A DNA stretch of 64,000 bases, taken from NCBI RefSeq assembly GCF_030252425.1, contig NZ_CP126994.1:4211001-4275000 (forward strand), in the 5' to 3' direction. This DNA is from Acidisoma sp. PAMC 29798 (GTDB taxonomy: Bacteria; Pseudomonadota; Alphaproteobacteria; Acetobacterales; Acetobacteraceae). Position 1 is the stretch's first letter. Every line of letters starts with the position of its first letter. The notes below the pieces were generated by a model. The model was not told the DNA's origin. It saw nothing but the letters and a program-made list of their open reading frames with translations, and made no database searches. Positions 1 through 8,749 of this stretch are shown piece after piece. The position numbers were made by a program, and so were the translations under genes.

Positions 1-3000
1 ACGGGCACCATCCTGAACGGCGGCAACGAAATCGTCTCCTCCGGCGGCGTCGCCAGCGGCACGGTGATGATCGCCGGCAGCCAGACGGTCGCCCTCAGCG
101 GCGTCGCGAGCCTCACCGTGGTCAGCAACGGCTTGACGGAAATCGTGCAGGCCGGCGGCAAGTCCGTCAGCGGCACGGTGCTGGCCGGCGGCACCGAGAC
201 GGTGGCGGGCAGCACCAGCGCGATGAACCTGAGTGGCGGCACCGAGGCTTTGGCCACGGGCGCCGTGGCGACCGGCACGACGGTCTTTAGCGGCGGCGTG
301 CAGACCGTCGCCTCCGGCGCGGTCACCAGCCTCTCGGTCGTCAGCAGTGGCGGCAGCGAGACGGTGGCCTTCGGCGGCCGCGCGGTCAGCGCTTCGGTGG
401 TTTCGGGCGGCACGGAGACGGTGGCTGGCACCACCACGGGCACGATCCTCGCCGGCAACTCGCTCACGCTGATCTCGGGCACCAGCGTGGAGGTTCTGCT
501 CTCGGGTGGCTCTGCCACCTCGACGCTCATCCTCGTCAATGGCAACCAATCCGTCACCGCGGGCGCCGTTGCCAGTGGCACGGTCGTCAGCTTCGGCGGC
601 AGCGGGACGGTGGCCTTGGGCGGCAAGTCGATCAGCGGCGTTGTGTCGGTGGGCGGCACGGAAACTGACTCCGGAACGACCACGGGCACGATCTTGGCCT
701 CCGGGAGCGAGACGGTCGTAGCGGGTGGCGTTGCCAGCGGCACGGTGGTGAATGGCGGTAGCCAGACCGTCGCCTCGGGCGGTGTCGCGAGCAACACGGT
801 CTTGTCCGGTGGGACCTCGACGGAGATCGTCGCCCTGAGTGGCAAGTCGATCAGCGCCACTGTGTCGAATACCGCGCGGCAGATTGTTTCCGGCGTCACG
901 ACCGGCACGGTGCTCAGCGCTCTTGGCTTCGAGGTCGTCTCACAAGGGGGCGTCGCCAGTGCCACGGTCGTCAGCTCTGGCGGCACGATCGACGAGTTCT
1001 CCGGCAATGACTTCAACACGACGATCCTATCCGGTGGCATCGAATACCTCTCGGGCGGCACCGCGACATCGGCGACCGTGAGCAGTGGCGGCAGCTTCGT
1101 GCTCAGCGGCGTGGGCACGGCCCTCGCCACGACCGTGAGCAGCGGCGGCAGCATCTCAGTCACCAGCAGCGGCATCACGAGTGGGACGCATCTGCTGAGC
1201 AGCGGATACGAATATGTGTCGGCGAACGGCACGGCCCTCGGCACGGTCATCAGCAACGGTGCCATCCAATACGTCTCCGCCCCCGGCATCTCGATCAGCA
1301 CCTCGATCCTGACCGGCGGCAAAGAGATCGTGCAGGGCTACGCCTACTATACCGACATCGGCAGCGGCGGCACGGAGACGGTCTACGCCAACGGCGTGGC
1401 GGTCAGCGTGACCGTGGAAACCAGCGGCACGCTGTCCCTGACCGCTGGCGCGCAGACCTTGGGCAACATCACCCTGGTCGGCAGTGGCGGGACCATTGCC
1501 ATCGCGGGCACAGTGATGCCGACGGCGGTCATCAGCGGCTTCACCGTCAGCGACAATATCCAGCTCACGACCGTCGCCTATGACGCCGCCGGCACGGCGA
1601 GCCTGAACGCCACCACGGATGTGCTGACGATCACTGAAAACGGCAGCGCCTATAACATCCAGCTCGCCGGTACCTATACCAACCAGTATTTCCACCTCGC
1701 CTCCGGCACGACGGGCACCACGCTCATCACCAACGGCACGCCCTGCTATTGCGCGGGCACGCTGATCCTGACCGACCGGGGCGAAGTGGCTGTCGAGGAT
1801 TTGCTCGTCGGGGACAGGCTCGTCACGATGTCGGGCGTCGCCAAGCCGCTGCGCTGGATCGGCACGCGCAGCTACAGCGGCCGCTTCGCGAAAGGCAATC
1901 GGGACATTCTGCCCGTGCTCATCAAGCAGGGCGCGCTGTCCGAGAACACGCCGAAGCGGGACCTGTTCGTGTCGCCGCTGCATGCGATGTTCCTCAACGG
2001 CGTGCTGATCCCCGCTCTGTCCCTGGTCAATGGCATCTCCATTCTTCAGGCCGAGACGGTGGATGTGGTCGCGTATTTCCATCTCGAACTCGACGCGCAT
2101 GACGTGATCCTCGCCGAGGGCTCATTGTCCGAGACCTTCGTCGATGATTACAGCCGCGGCATGTTCCACAATGCGGCGTCCTTCAAGCTGCTCTATCCAG
2201 ATGCGAAGCGGATGCCGGCCCGCTATTGCGCGCCCCGTGTGGAAGATGGAGAGGAGCTGGATGTCGTGCGTCGGGCGCTGGTTGCCCGGGCACGTGGCGG
2301 CTTCGCTTCCGTCATCAACAGCGACCCGCATATCGGCCCGTCTGGGCGGATGCGCAGCCATCTCGATCTCGTCGGCACCGAGGAAATCCTGGGCTGGGCC
2401 TGGCGCGAGGAGACGCCGAATACGCCGGTGATGGTGCGCATCCTCGACAATGGTGTCGCCATCGGCGAAGTGCGGGCGGATCAGCCCCGGGCGGACTTGG
2501 TCGAGGCGGGGATTGGCGACGGCTGCTACGGCTTTGCACTATCGGTTCCTGGCGGTCTGTCGCCCGAGACGCGGCATGTCATCCAGGCGCAATGGGTGTC
2601 CGATGGGGCGGAGCTGCATGGCTCGCCTTTCGTCCTGGAAGCGACGTCGGTTGCCGCGCCGGTGGCCCTTCAGGTGGCGGATGTGGCAGAAGCGGAGCCG
2701 ACCGAAGCCGCCTTCTCGCGTGGCAATGTCGAGACCGTGGCGCGGGACCGTATCGGCGGCTGGGTCTGGGACGAGCGTTCCCCTGACGAGGCGGTCACTC
2801 TGCAGATCGTTCTCGACACGGGGGAAGTCATCGCCAGTGTGGTGGCGAACCGATATCGCCGCGATCTGGAAGAGGCCGGCATCGGTGACGGACGCCATGC
2901 CTTCGACGTGCGCATCCCTGGCCTGGCGCCGCTGGCGCGCCATGTCATTCATGTGCGTCGCGCGGCGGATGGGTCCGAGCTGGAGAACTCACCGGTGGTG

Positions 3001-4410
3001 ATCGAAGCGGCGACGCGCTTCGATGAAGGGCTGGAACATGCCGTGACCAATGCGGTGGCCGAACTCGGCGCCGATGGCGATGAAACGCACGTTCTGTCCT
3101 TCCTCATGGCCCAGGCCGATCGGCTTCTCCAGAAGCGGGCGGCGATTGAGGGTCAGCGGGAGGCGCGGGAGGCGCATCAGCAGTTCCGCAGGCGCTGGGG
3201 CTCGGCTCTGCCGACGGGCAAAGGCTTGGACGAAAGCCTGGGATTGATGGCGCAGGGTTTCGCCGATCCAGGGCTGCGTGCCCTGGTGGTGGATGCGGAG
3301 GTTCCGCATCCTGACCGCGATGCCGGGTCGCAGGCCATCCTGTCCCATATGCGGGCGCTCCAAAGCCTCGGCTATGCCGTGAGCTTCGTCGCCGCCCAAG
3401 AATTGGCTGCGAGCGGCCCGGCGGTGGCGGCACTGGAGGCGGAGGGCATAACCTGCTGCCGGTCGCCCTTCTATGCCTCGGTGGAAGATGTTCTGCGACG
3501 TCAGACTCAATGTTTCGACGTCATCTATCTGCATCGCGTTTCGAATGCGTCGAAATATATGGCCCTTGCCCGGCAATATTGCTCGAACGCGCGCATTCTC
3601 TACTGCGTCGCGGATCTGCATTACCTCCGTGTGTCGCGGCAGGCCGAAGCCGAGGAGCGGCCGGACCTGCTTGCGGAAAGCAATCGGCTGCGTCTGGCGG
3701 AATGCACGGCTACCTGGGGGGCGGATGCTGTGCTCACCCATTCATCCTATGAAGCCGCTTTGCTCCGCGATGCGGTTCCGGATGCCCAGATCCATGTCGT
3801 TCCGTGGGAGACGGAGATGCGGCGGGTGACCGTGCCCTTCGATGCACGGCACGGCGTGGCTTTCATCGGCAATTACGGCCACAGCCCGAACGTCGATGCG
3901 GCGCGCTTCCTCGCCGAGGAGATCATGCCGCTGGTCTGGCAGCGCGACCCCACCATCGCCTGCCTGTTGGTGGGAAGCGCGATGCCCGAGACGGTCAAGC
4001 GCTTGGCACGTCCTGGCCTGATCCCGATCGGTCATGTGCAGGAGCTGACGACGATCTTCGATCGCGTGCGGCTGACGGTGGCGCCCATGCGCTATGGCGC
4101 CGGTGTCAAAGGCAAGGTCCTCACCAGCCTTGCCTCGGGCGTGCCGTGCATCATGAGCCCCATGGCGGCCGAGGGGATCAACCTGACGCCCGAACTGGTG
4201 GGTCTGGTCGGACATTCGGCGGCGGAACTTGCGGCTCTCATCCTGCATTTCCATGCAGAGAACGGCGCCTATCATGTCGCCTCCGAAGCCGGGATCGCCC
4301 TGATCGAGGCGGGCTTCGGGCCGGCCCAGGTGGCGGCCGGCCTTCAAGCGGCGATCGAGGGACAGCTGCATTGGGACGCGGAGCCGCTGTCACGGGCCGC
4401 TGCCGACTAG
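1..4410 (+). CDS. AIDA-repeat adhesin - Hint - glycosyltransferase fusion protein, 5' partial
   Basis: The reading frame is open from the first base, so the gene starts upstream; 1469 residues are visible. Residues 1 to about 490 are tandem ~20-residue repeats rich in Gly, Ser, Thr and Val of the type GGTETV-x-GG-x-A-x-GT-x-V, as in AIDA-type autotransporter passengers. A beta-rich linker follows. A Hint (hedgehog/intein) domain starts at CYCAGTLI (Cys codon at 1744) and contains SPLHAMF (about nt 1972-1992). Two related modules with GWAW/GWVW and EAGIGDG motifs lie at about nt 2362-2640 and 2725-3009. The C-terminus (about nt 3271-4360) is a GT4-type glycosyltransferase with the motif MRYGAGVKGKVLTSLASGVP. 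Hint domains can cleave their own chain, so adhesin and enzyme may separate; that is inference. There is no autotransporter beta-barrel at the visible C-terminus. The secretion signal is not visible. Confidence 0.85.
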   Translation, partial: TGTILNGGNEIVSSGGVASGTVMIAGSQTVALSGVASLTVVSNGLTEIVQAGGKSVSGTVLAGGTETVAGSTSAMNLSGGTEALATGAVATGTTVFSGGVQTVASGAVTSLSVVSSGGSETVAFGGRAVSASVVSGGTETVAGTTTGTILAGNSLTLISGTSVEVLLSGGSATSTLILVNGNQSVTAGAVASGTVVSFGGSGTVALGGKSISGVVSVGGTETDSGTTTGTILASGSETVVAGGVASGTVVNGGSQTVASGGVASNTVLSGGTSTEIVALSGKSISATVSNTARQIVSGVTTGTVLSALGFEVVSQGGVASATVVSSGGTIDEFSGNDFNTTILSGGIEYLSGGTATSATVSSGGSFVLSGVGTALATTVSSGGSISVTSSGITSGTHLLSSGYEYVSANGTALGTVISNGAIQYVSAPGISISTSILTGGKEIVQGYAYYTDIGSGGTETVYANGVAVSVTVETSGTLSLTAGAQTLGNITLVGSGGTIAIAGTVMPTAVISGFTVSDNIQLTTVAYDAAGTASLNATTDVLTITENGSAYNIQLAGTYTNQYFHLASGTTGTTLITNGTPCYCAGTLILTDRGEVAVEDLLVGDRLVTMSGVAKPLRWIGTRSYSGRFAKGNRDILPVLIKQGALSENTPKRDLFVSPLHAMFLNGVLIPALSLVNGISILQAETVDVVAYFHLELDAHDVILAEGSLSETFVDDYSRGMFHNAASFKLLYPDAKRMPARYCAPRVEDGEELDVVRRALVARARGGFASVINSDPHIGPSGRMRSHLDLVGTEEILGWAWREETPNTPVMVRILDNGVAIGEVRADQPRADLVEAGIGDGCYGFALSVPGGLSPETRHVIQAQWVSDGAELHGSPFVLEATSVAAPVALQVADVAEAEPTEAAFSRGNVETVARDRIGGWVWDERSPDEAVTLQIVLDTGEVIASVVANRYRRDLEEAGIGDGRHAFDVRIPGLAPLARHVIHVRRAADGSELENSPVVIEAATRFDEGLEHAVTNAVAELGADGDETHVLSFLMAQADRLLQKRAAIEGQREAREAHQQFRRRWGSALPTGKGLDESLGLMAQGFADPGLRALVVDAEVPHPDRDAGSQAILSHMRALQSLGYAVSFVAAQELAASGPAVAALEAEGITCCRSPFYASVEDVLRRQTQCFDVIYLHRVSNASKYMALARQYCSNARILYCVADLHYLRVSRQAEAEERPDLLAESNRLRLAECTATWGADAVLTHSSYEAALLRDAVPDAQIHVVPWETEMRRVTVPFDARHGVAFIGNYGHSPNVDAARFLAEEIMPLVWQRDPTIACLLVGSAMPETVKRLARPGLIPIGHVQELTTIFDRVRLTVAPMRYGAGVKGKVLTSLASGVPCIMSPMAAEGINLTPELVGLVGHSAAELAALILHFHAENGAYHVASEAGIALIEAGFGPAQVAAGLQAAIEGQLHWDAEPLSRAAAD

Positions 4411-4419
4411 AGCCAGATC

Positions 4420-4570
4420 GCATCGGGTTAAATCGCGCAGCGATGGAACCCGATGCGTAACTTTGTCTCTCAACCCTCTCTCAGAGCGCTGTTCATGCGA
4501 GCGCGCTCTGAAACCGCAGTGACCATCGGAGACGGGATCAGGCTTTGTCTTGTTGCTGATCCCGTCTCCG
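4420..4570. repeat. Three tandem inverted repeats downstream of the fusion gene
   Basis: Three perfect dyads follow each other. Arms 4420-4429/4447-4456 have 10-bp stems starting GCATCGGGTT. Arms 4481-4489/4503-4511 have 9-bp stems starting TCAGAGCGC. Arms 4527-4540/4557-4570 have 14-bp stems starting CGGAGACGGG. No T-run follows any of them, so they are not textbook intrinsic terminators, but they may stop or stabilise the transcript between the fusion gene and the sulfotransferase. Confidence 0.7.
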
Positions 4571-4573
4571 CGC

Positions 4574-5509
4574 ATGATGAGTGACGTCGGAGGAAATGAC
4601 CGCCGCGCGAGAGCAGGGCCAATCGCAGTGAAGAGTTGGGCGGATGGTCAAGCAGAGCTCGCGCGTCTCGCGCAGCAACAGCTGTTCTTTGTCGGCGGTG
4701 CGCCGCGCTCCGGCACGACATGGCTCCAGCAAATCCTCGATAGCCATCCTGACATCACCTGTCAGGGCGAGGGGTTTTTCAGCAAGGAACTCGCCGTTCC
4801 CCTTGAAACCATGATGGCGCAACGGCGCAAGATGCTGGACACCAAGAACACCACGCTGTTTCAGCACACCGGAGGCTATCCCCTGCCGACAGCGGATGAC
4901 GTGGACCATGTGATTGGCACCGCGATTCTGCTCGCCCTGCGCCAGCAAAGCGCCGGCCGCGCCTGTCGCGCCATCGGCGAAAAGACACCCGAAAATGTCT
5001 TTTTCTTTCCGCGCCTGAAGCGCTTGTTCCCGGCCGCTAAATTCATCGCCATCGCACGCGACCCGCGCGATGTCCTGACCTCCGCCTGGCACTTCTTTCG
5101 AACATCCCAACCGTCAGACGATCAAGTCGCCGCCAAGATGGAATTTCTTCGTGGCGCCATGCCGTCTCTTGCCCAGGGTGCCCGCGCCATGATCGCCTTC
5201 GGCGAACACAACCCGGACTCCTATGCCATGGTGACCTATGAGGCCTTGCAGCGGGATCCGCAGCCTGTCGTGGCGGGGCTGTTTCGGTTGCTCGGCGTCT
5301 CTGATGAGCCGGCCGTGGTGGCGGACTGCCTGCAGCGCACATCCTTCGCGGTGGCGACCGGGGGCCGGCCAGCGGGCGTCGCCGCAAATGGCTCCTTTTT
5401 TCGTAAAGGCATCGCTGGCGACTGGCGCTCCACCCTGACGCCCGCAATGAATGACCTCATGATCCAGGAACTCGGTTGGATGTTCCCGCATTTCGGCTGG
5501 GAGCCTTGA
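4574..5509 (+). CDS. Sulfotransferase family protein
   Basis: Probable PAPS-dependent sulfotransferase of about 311 residues. The N-terminal 5'-phosphosulfate loop reads GGAPRSGTTWLQQIL, and the 3'-phosphate-binding segment reads AIARDPRDVLTSAWHFF. Both are standard for the family, and the length fits a single-domain enzyme. The acceptor cannot be read from the sequence; position directly after the adhesin-glycosyltransferase gene suggests a glycan or surface protein. The start is uncertain: ATG at 4574 or 4577 gives no clear ribosome-binding site, and GTG at 4628 is also possible. An upstream TTG at 4550 lies in the loop of a 14-bp hairpin and is unlikely. Confidence 0.85.
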   Translation: MMSDVGGNDRRARAGPIAVKSWADGQAELARLAQQQLFFVGGAPRSGTTWLQQILDSHPDITCQGEGFFSKELAVPLETMMAQRRKMLDTKNTTLFQHTGGYPLPTADDVDHVIGTAILLALRQQSAGRACRAIGEKTPENVFFFPRLKRLFPAAKFIAIARDPRDVLTSAWHFFRTSQPSDDQVAAKMEFLRGAMPSLAQGARAMIAFGEHNPDSYAMVTYEALQRDPQPVVAGLFRLLGVSDEPAVVADCLQRTSFAVATGGRPAGVAANGSFFRKGIAGDWRSTLTPAMNDLMIQELGWMFPHFGWEP

Positions 5510-5751
5510 AGGCATCTGCCGTTGGTGCGAAGCGCGCCCAAAAAACGCGGCCGGCTTCATGCGATGGTAACGACTAGTTCCTATCGTCGATAGAACGCCA
5601 TCGGTCTGCTGCACCGACGCGGCGCGACACCGAGTGATGAGACTGGTCGTTCCTCTTTGATCCATCAGGATCCGCCCCTGCATTTCACCGCGGCCTCTTG
5701 TCCTCGACCTGATGGGGCGGGTGGTCCGGGTCTGCTGTGGATGTCAGGGGG

Positions 5752-6492
5752 ATGAAGGCAGATCCGCGCCGGACAGCCTCCAAGGACGCCTTCACGGTCG
5801 ATTTCCAACCCCGCCACGTCATCCGAACCGGCGCGGTCGCGGCGGTGGAGGCTCTGCTGCGCTGGCCGCACGGGCGCCACGGATCGACAATCGCGCCGCC
5901 CGCAGCCCCGTCCATCGATCGGGCGGCTGTGGCCAGCCATATGGCGGGTGTCCTTCTGCATGCGGCATGCGTGCAGGCGGTGGACTGGCGCGACGGTCTG
6001 CGCCTCTCCGTCCGGCTCGTCGCTGAACAGTTCAGGGGTGACGACCTATGCCTCCAGGTCGCGTCGGCGCTGGAGGAGTCGGGCCTCGCGCCTGAGCGCC
6101 TGGAACTCGCCATCCCCGAGCACATCGTGTTCGGCTTCAATGACGATACCAATCTGGCTTTGGCGGGCTTGCGGGATCTGGGCGTCAATCTCTTGCTGGA
6201 TGAATTCGGGCATATCTTCGCAAGCCTCGCCGCGATGCAGAAGGTGCCGCTCACCGCCGTCAAGGTCGATCGCGTCATGCTCCGCAACCTGCCCCGCGAA
6301 GAGGCGGATACCAAGATCATTCGCGCGGCCATCCATGCCGCCCACGAACTTGGCCTGACGGTCTGCGCGGATGGGGTCGATAGTGGGGCGATCAAAACGC
6401 TGCTGGAGGAACTGACCTGCGACGAGGGGCAGGGCAGTTTTTTCAGCCCTCCGCTGTCCGGGGTCGAGTTGGGACCCTATCTCCACGGCTGA
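5752..6492 (+). CDS. Degenerate EAL-domain protein
   Basis: About 246 residues that align along an entire EAL (c-di-GMP phosphodiesterase) fold. The signature VEALLRW and the QGSFF segment near the C-terminus are kept. Several catalytic positions differ: the usual N-x-S segment reads LSVRLVAEQ, the L-E-L-E-I-T-E segment reads LELAIPE, DDFG is DEFG, and AEGVE is ADGVD. Loss of metal ligands points to a c-di-GMP-binding or protein-binding role rather than hydrolysis; this is inference from motif loss. No GGDEF, PAS or membrane segment is attached. The start is ATG 5752, or GTG 5737 in the same frame. Confidence 0.75.
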   Translation: MKADPRRTASKDAFTVDFQPRHVIRTGAVAAVEALLRWPHGRHGSTIAPPAAPSIDRAAVASHMAGVLLHAACVQAVDWRDGLRLSVRLVAEQFRGDDLCLQVASALEESGLAPERLELAIPEHIVFGFNDDTNLALAGLRDLGVNLLLDEFGHIFASLAAMQKVPLTAVKVDRVMLRNLPREEADTKIIRAAIHAAHELGLTVCADGVDSGAIKTLLEELTCDEGQGSFFSPPLSGVELGPYLHG

Positions 6493-6601
6493 ACGCCGAC
6501 TCTCGGTTACAGAAAAGACATTCCACGGCTCGTGACGTGGCAGCCCGGGCGTGGTTAAGCTTCCCCGCTGAGATCACGAGGAACACGCCTGTGTCGCGCC
6601 T

Positions 6602-6937
6602 ATGAACCCGCCGGTTGAGCCCGACCAGACAGACGCAGCCCCGCCATCCGCCCCGATACCGCCCGCGCCCATACCGCCGGGGATGATCGCCACGGTCGAG
6701 ACGGAGATGGAGGCGATGATCCTGCGCATCGCCAAGGCACGCGGGGTGGAGAAGTCCCTGTGCCCCACCGATGTCGCGCGCGCCCTGGCGGAAGACTGGC
6801 GTCCGCTCCTGTTCGATATCCGAGCGGCGGCTGCGCGCCTGGCGGAGCGTGACCAGATCGAAATCCTGCGCCACGGCAAGCCTATCTCGCCCAGCGCGGT
6901 CAAGGGCGTGATCAGGCTCAGGCTGAAGCCGTCCTGA
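6602..6937 (+). CDS. DUF3253 domain protein
   Basis: A 111-residue protein with a Pro/Ala-rich N-terminal third and a conserved C-terminal part. The segment CPTDVARALAEDWRPLL and the final VKGVIRLRL match DUF3253, a small winged-helix-like family of unknown function found mainly in proteobacteria. It may bind nucleic acid, but nothing in the sequence proves that. It sits alone, 38 bp upstream of the ABC transporter gene and on the same strand, so the two could be co-transcribed. Confidence 0.75.
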   Translation: MNPPVEPDQTDAAPPSAPIPPAPIPPGMIATVETEMEAMILRIAKARGVEKSLCPTDVARALAEDWRPLLFDIRAAAARLAERDQIEILRHGKPISPSAVKGVIRLRLKPS

Positions 6938-6975
6938 GATCGTGACCCATCTGGCTCTAGCGGAGAGACGATAGA

Positions 6976-8742
6976 ATGCGCCGAACGATGCGCCGGCTCG
7001 GGCCGGTGCTCCGCGATGCCTGGTTCCTGTCCATCCCCTATTTCAGGTCCGAGGAACGGTGGATCGCGCGGGGACTTCTGCTGGCAACGGTGGCGCTCAA
7101 TCTCGCTTTGGTCGGCATGACGGTGCTGCTCAATTTCTGGAACGGTGCGTTTTTCGATTCCATCCAGGCGCGGGACTGGCACTCCTTTATCCAGCTCATC
7201 TTCTTCTACAAGCGCACGGCCCATGGCTTCCTGCCGGGCTTCTGTGGCATCGCCGTCGTCTATATCCTCATTTCAGTTTATTCGACCTTCCTCAACCAGT
7301 GGTTGCAAATCCGCTGGCGCCGCTGGCTGACCCGCCATTACCTCGATGACTGGATGGGCGACCGCACCTATTACCGTATGAGCCTGACGGGGCGGAGCGG
7401 AGACGGAACGGACAACCCCGATCAGCGTATTTCCGAGGATATCCGGGATTTCGTCACCAATACGCTGTCTCTTGGTCTCGACCTTCTGTCCAACGCCGTC
7501 ACTCTGGTCAGCTTCATCGGCATTCTGTGGACGCTTTCGGGTGCGATTGAAGTCTTCGGGGTCCGGATCCCCGGCTATATGGTCTGGGTGGCCTTGCTCT
7601 ATGCCCTGGTCGGCACGTGGTTGACCCATCTCATCGGCCGCCCGCTGGCGCGGTTGAGCTTCAACCAGCAGCGCGTCGAGGCGGATTTCCGTTTCGCGCT
7701 GGTCCGGTTGCGCGAGAATACCGAGGGGGTCGCCCTCTATAAGGGCGAAGCAGAAGAACGGGGCGAGCTTCGGCAACGCTTCACGAGCGTTGTGGATAAC
7801 TGGTGGGCCATTATGCGGCGGACCAAGGCGTTGAATACGCTGACCTCCGGCTATGGTCAGGTCGCCGGCATCTTCCCCTTGGTGGTGGCGTCCCCGCGCT
7901 ATTTCTCCGGTGCCATTCAGCTCGGCGCCCTAACGCGGATCAGTGACTCCTTCGGCCAGGTGCAAAGCGCAATGTCCTGGTTCGTCAGCAATTACGCCAC
8001 GCTGGCGAGTTGGAGTGCCACGGTCGAACGTCTCGGCACCTTCCAGCGCGCCATCCAAGCGGCGCGGACCCATGCGGAGACGGGCCCCACCACCCAGACC
8101 GCTGGCCAGGACCTGGTGTTGGAAGATGTCACCCTGCGCCTGCCGGATGGTAGGGTGCTGATGGAAGGCGCCGGGCTCCGCTTTCGGCCGGGTGAGTCCA
8201 CCGTCATCACCGGCGCCTCCGGCTCCGGCAAGTCGACGCTGTTCCGGGCTCTGGCCGGAATCTGGCCCTATGCCGACGGTCGCATCACTCTGCCGGCGGG
8301 TCACTGCATGTTCCTGCCGCAGCGGCCGTATCTGCCCCTCGGCACGCTGCATCGCGTGGTCACGTATCCCGCCGAGCCAGGCACGATCTCGCCTGCCGAT
8401 CTGGCGGCGGCGATGACCGATTGCGGCCTCGGCGCGCTGCTGCCGCAGCTGGAGGAGCGGCAAAACTGGTCCCTGGCTCTATCGGGCGGCGAGCAGCAGC
8501 GCGTGGCAATCGTGCGCGCCTTGCTGCTCAAGCCGGATTGGCTGTTCCTTGACGAGGCCACCGCCAATCTCGACCCCGATGCCGAGCAGGCGCTGTATGC
8601 CATTCTTCATGAGCGTTTGCCGAAGACGACGGTCATTTCCATCGCCCATCGCGAATCGGTGGCGAAGCTGCACGACCGGCGCGTGGTCTTGACGCAAGGC
8701 CATCTCTCCGGTTCGGCCCCAGTGCCGGAAGCGGCAGAGTAG
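6976..8742 (+). CDS. SbmA/BacA-like (YddA-type) ABC transporter, fused permease and ATPase
   Basis: 588 residues. The N-terminal half is a membrane domain of the ABC_membrane_2 (SbmA/BacA) type, with the segment LNFWNGAFFDSIQARDW near the first helices. The C-terminal half is a full nucleotide-binding domain: Walker A GASGSGKST, signature LSGGEQQR, Walker B WLFLDEAT and a switch His in ISIAHR. Family members form homodimers in the inner membrane. SbmA/BacA relatives take up peptides; YddA-type fusions are less well characterised, and some relatives are linked to vitamin B12 uptake or very-long-chain lipids. The substrate here is unknown. A GGAGAG ribosome-binding site precedes ATG 6976. Confidence 0.85.
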   Translation: MRRTMRRLGPVLRDAWFLSIPYFRSEERWIARGLLLATVALNLALVGMTVLLNFWNGAFFDSIQARDWHSFIQLIFFYKRTAHGFLPGFCGIAVVYILISVYSTFLNQWLQIRWRRWLTRHYLDDWMGDRTYYRMSLTGRSGDGTDNPDQRISEDIRDFVTNTLSLGLDLLSNAVTLVSFIGILWTLSGAIEVFGVRIPGYMVWVALLYALVGTWLTHLIGRPLARLSFNQQRVEADFRFALVRLRENTEGVALYKGEAEERGELRQRFTSVVDNWWAIMRRTKALNTLTSGYGQVAGIFPLVVASPRYFSGAIQLGALTRISDSFGQVQSAMSWFVSNYATLASWSATVERLGTFQRAIQAARTHAETGPTTQTAGQDLVLEDVTLRLPDGRVLMEGAGLRFRPGESTVITGASGSGKSTLFRALAGIWPYADGRITLPAGHCMFLPQRPYLPLGTLHRVVTYPAEPGTISPADLAAAMTDCGLGALLPQLEERQNWSLALSGGEQQRVAIVRALLLKPDWLFLDEATANLDPDAEQALYAILHERLPKTTVISIAHRESVAKLHDRRVVLTQGHLSGSAPVPEAAE

Positions 8743-8749
8743 ACGGCCG

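Noticed and set aside
1-1500. CRISPR-like direct repeats
   Set aside because: The repeats are in frame, variable and without constant spacers. They are protein-coding adhesin repeats.
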